Assembly (NCBI GenBank): GCA_964527325.1 | Contig: CAZGNU010000076.1 | Span: forward strand, 1-6,014 | Origin: UBA6164 sp964527325 | GTDB lineage: Bacteria > Patescibacteriota > Gracilibacteria > BD1-5 > UBA6164 | Length of the DNA: 6,014 nucleotides | Direction of reading: 5' to 3' | Shown here: piece by piece, positions 5,781-6,014 of the stretch | Position numbering within the stretch: position 1 is the first letter of the stretch | How the letters are laid out: every line of letters begins with the position of its first letter | The notes under the pieces: generated by a model | The model's database searches: none | Seen by the model: only the letters and a program-made list of their open reading frames with translations | Told to the model about the DNA's origin: nothing | Translations under genes and position numbers: made by a program

Positions 5781-5798
5781 TATGAGTCTTGACTCATA
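5781..5798. promoter_or_regulatory. Perfect 8-bp dyad downstream of the candidate protease promoter
   Basis: TATGAGTC-TT-GACTCATA is a perfect inverted repeat of 18 bp. Relative to the extended -10 at 5809-5817 it would cover roughly +4 to +21, a position typical of repressor operators. A degenerate second copy lies at 5828-5846. Confidence 0.6.
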
Positions 5799-5808
5799 TG
5801 TAAATTGA

Positions 5809-5817
5809 ATTATATCA
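5809..5817 (-). promoter_or_regulatory. Candidate extended -10 promoter of the protease operon
   Basis: The minus strand reads TGATATAAT, a perfect TGnTATAAT extended -10. The region 17-18 bp upstream (AAAACT or TAAAAC) is no match for a -35, which extended -10 promoters tolerate. Transcription would start near 5802, leaving a leader of about 130 nt. Confidence 0.5.
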
Positions 5818-5827
5818 ATATCTATTT

Positions 5828-5846
5828 TAAGAGTTTTATACTCATA
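5828..5846. promoter_or_regulatory. Second, imperfect copy of the GAGT/ACTC dyad
   Basis: TAAGAGT-N5-ACTCATA repeats the half-sites of the 5781-5798 dyad (TATGAGT-N4-ACTCATA) with one changed base and one extra spacer base. The centres are about 47 bp apart. It falls over the -35 zone of the candidate extended -10 promoter. Confidence 0.45.
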
Positions 5847-5960
5847 TATTAAATTGACCAGAATAACTATTAAAATTGTGTGTGTCCATTATTTTTAGTT
5901 AGGTAGTGTTTTTGTCTTTATCATTTCATTTTTTTGTATAAAAAAACACCCTTATCAAAA

Positions 5961-5989
5961 CAATGTCATTAAGTTAAGAACTGACATTG
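5961..5989. repeat. Inverted repeat CAATGTCA/TGACATTG
   Basis: Perfect 8-bp arms (5961-5968 and 5982-5989) flank a 13-nt loop. On the minus strand four U residues follow, so it could be a weak terminator of a gene entering from the right, but the loop is long and the U run short. Confidence 0.4.
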
Positions 5990-6014
5990 AGAACTAAAAG
6001 CAAAAAACGAGTAA

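Larger units (their letters stand above)
5672..6014. other. Gene-free upstream region of the protease operon
   Basis: This stretch of 343 bases holds no credible coding frame on either strand. It contains the protease Shine-Dalgarno (5680-5684), two candidate -10 elements, a pair of related dyads (5781-5798 and 5828-5846), A/T runs around 5929-5946 and an 8-bp inverted repeat at 5961-5989. No -35 close to consensus is seen. The right end may contain the tail of a minus-strand gene lying beyond the window, but the fragment is too short to judge. Confidence 0.6.

Noticed and set aside
5912..5942. Plus-strand promoter-like TTGTCT with TATAAA
   Set aside because: The spacing of 19 bp, two weak hexamers in A/T runs and no gene following within the window make chance the better explanation.
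5929..5946. T7-GTAT-A7 hairpin as a terminator
   Set aside because: The stem is only A-T pairs with no G/C, which is unstable and expected by chance in this composition.
1..6014. Mycoplasma-type code in which UGA encodes Trp
   Set aside because: UGA serves as the stop of both the permease and the protease, and the Trp codons I read are UGG, so the standard bacterial code fits.

Overview
The window is AT-rich, and every supported gene lies on the minus strand, so transcription runs from high to low coordinates. Strong Shine-Dalgarno sequences, TTGACA/TATAAT-type promoters, hairpin-plus-U terminators, UGA used as a stop and Trp encoded by UGG point to a low-GC Firmicutes/Mollicutes-type bacterium that uses the standard bacterial code. 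The secreted proteins carry Asp-rich DUF5011/Ig-like modules, a style I associate with Acholeplasma/Izemoplasma/Haloplasma-like lineages. That placement is inference, not something the sequence proves.

The layout, in transcription order from the right edge, has three units. (1) Positions 6014-5672 are a gene-free leader region with a candidate extended -10 promoter flanked by two related inverted repeats. It precedes a two-gene operon: a 950-aa secreted M6-type metalloprotease (5671-2819) and, overlapping it by ATGA, a 168-aa lipoprotein (2822-2316). The operon ends in a clear terminator with a GCAA loop. (2) A second operon, with its own promoter and a 25-bp dyad at the start site, encodes an ABC ATPase (2157-1315), a six-TM ABC-2-type permease (1315-677) and a YtrA-like GntR repressor (680-306). 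The three genes overlap by 1 and 4 nt, and a terminator begins immediately after the last stop codon. (3) The left edge carries the first 64 codons of an XRE-type HTH regulator (192 to beyond 1). Its near-consensus promoter is overlaid by two identical 16-bp operator-like repeats. This small gene was found by reading the minus strand at the window edge.

The ABC/GntR operon looks like a drug- or envelope-stress-responsive exporter that represses itself through its last gene. The protease/lipoprotein operon looks like an extracellular proteolysis unit. The protease carries chitobiase-C-like, CUB-like and three DUF5011-like modules plus a two-cysteine terminal domain. The lipoprotein carries one DUF5011-like module and a domain resembling the protease's terminal one, which suggests a cell-surface partner. 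I see no CRISPR array, tRNA, rRNA or insertion sequence. The points most worth attention are the coupled protease/lipoprotein pair with shared modules, the paired dyads around its promoter, and the tandem operator in front of the XRE gene.
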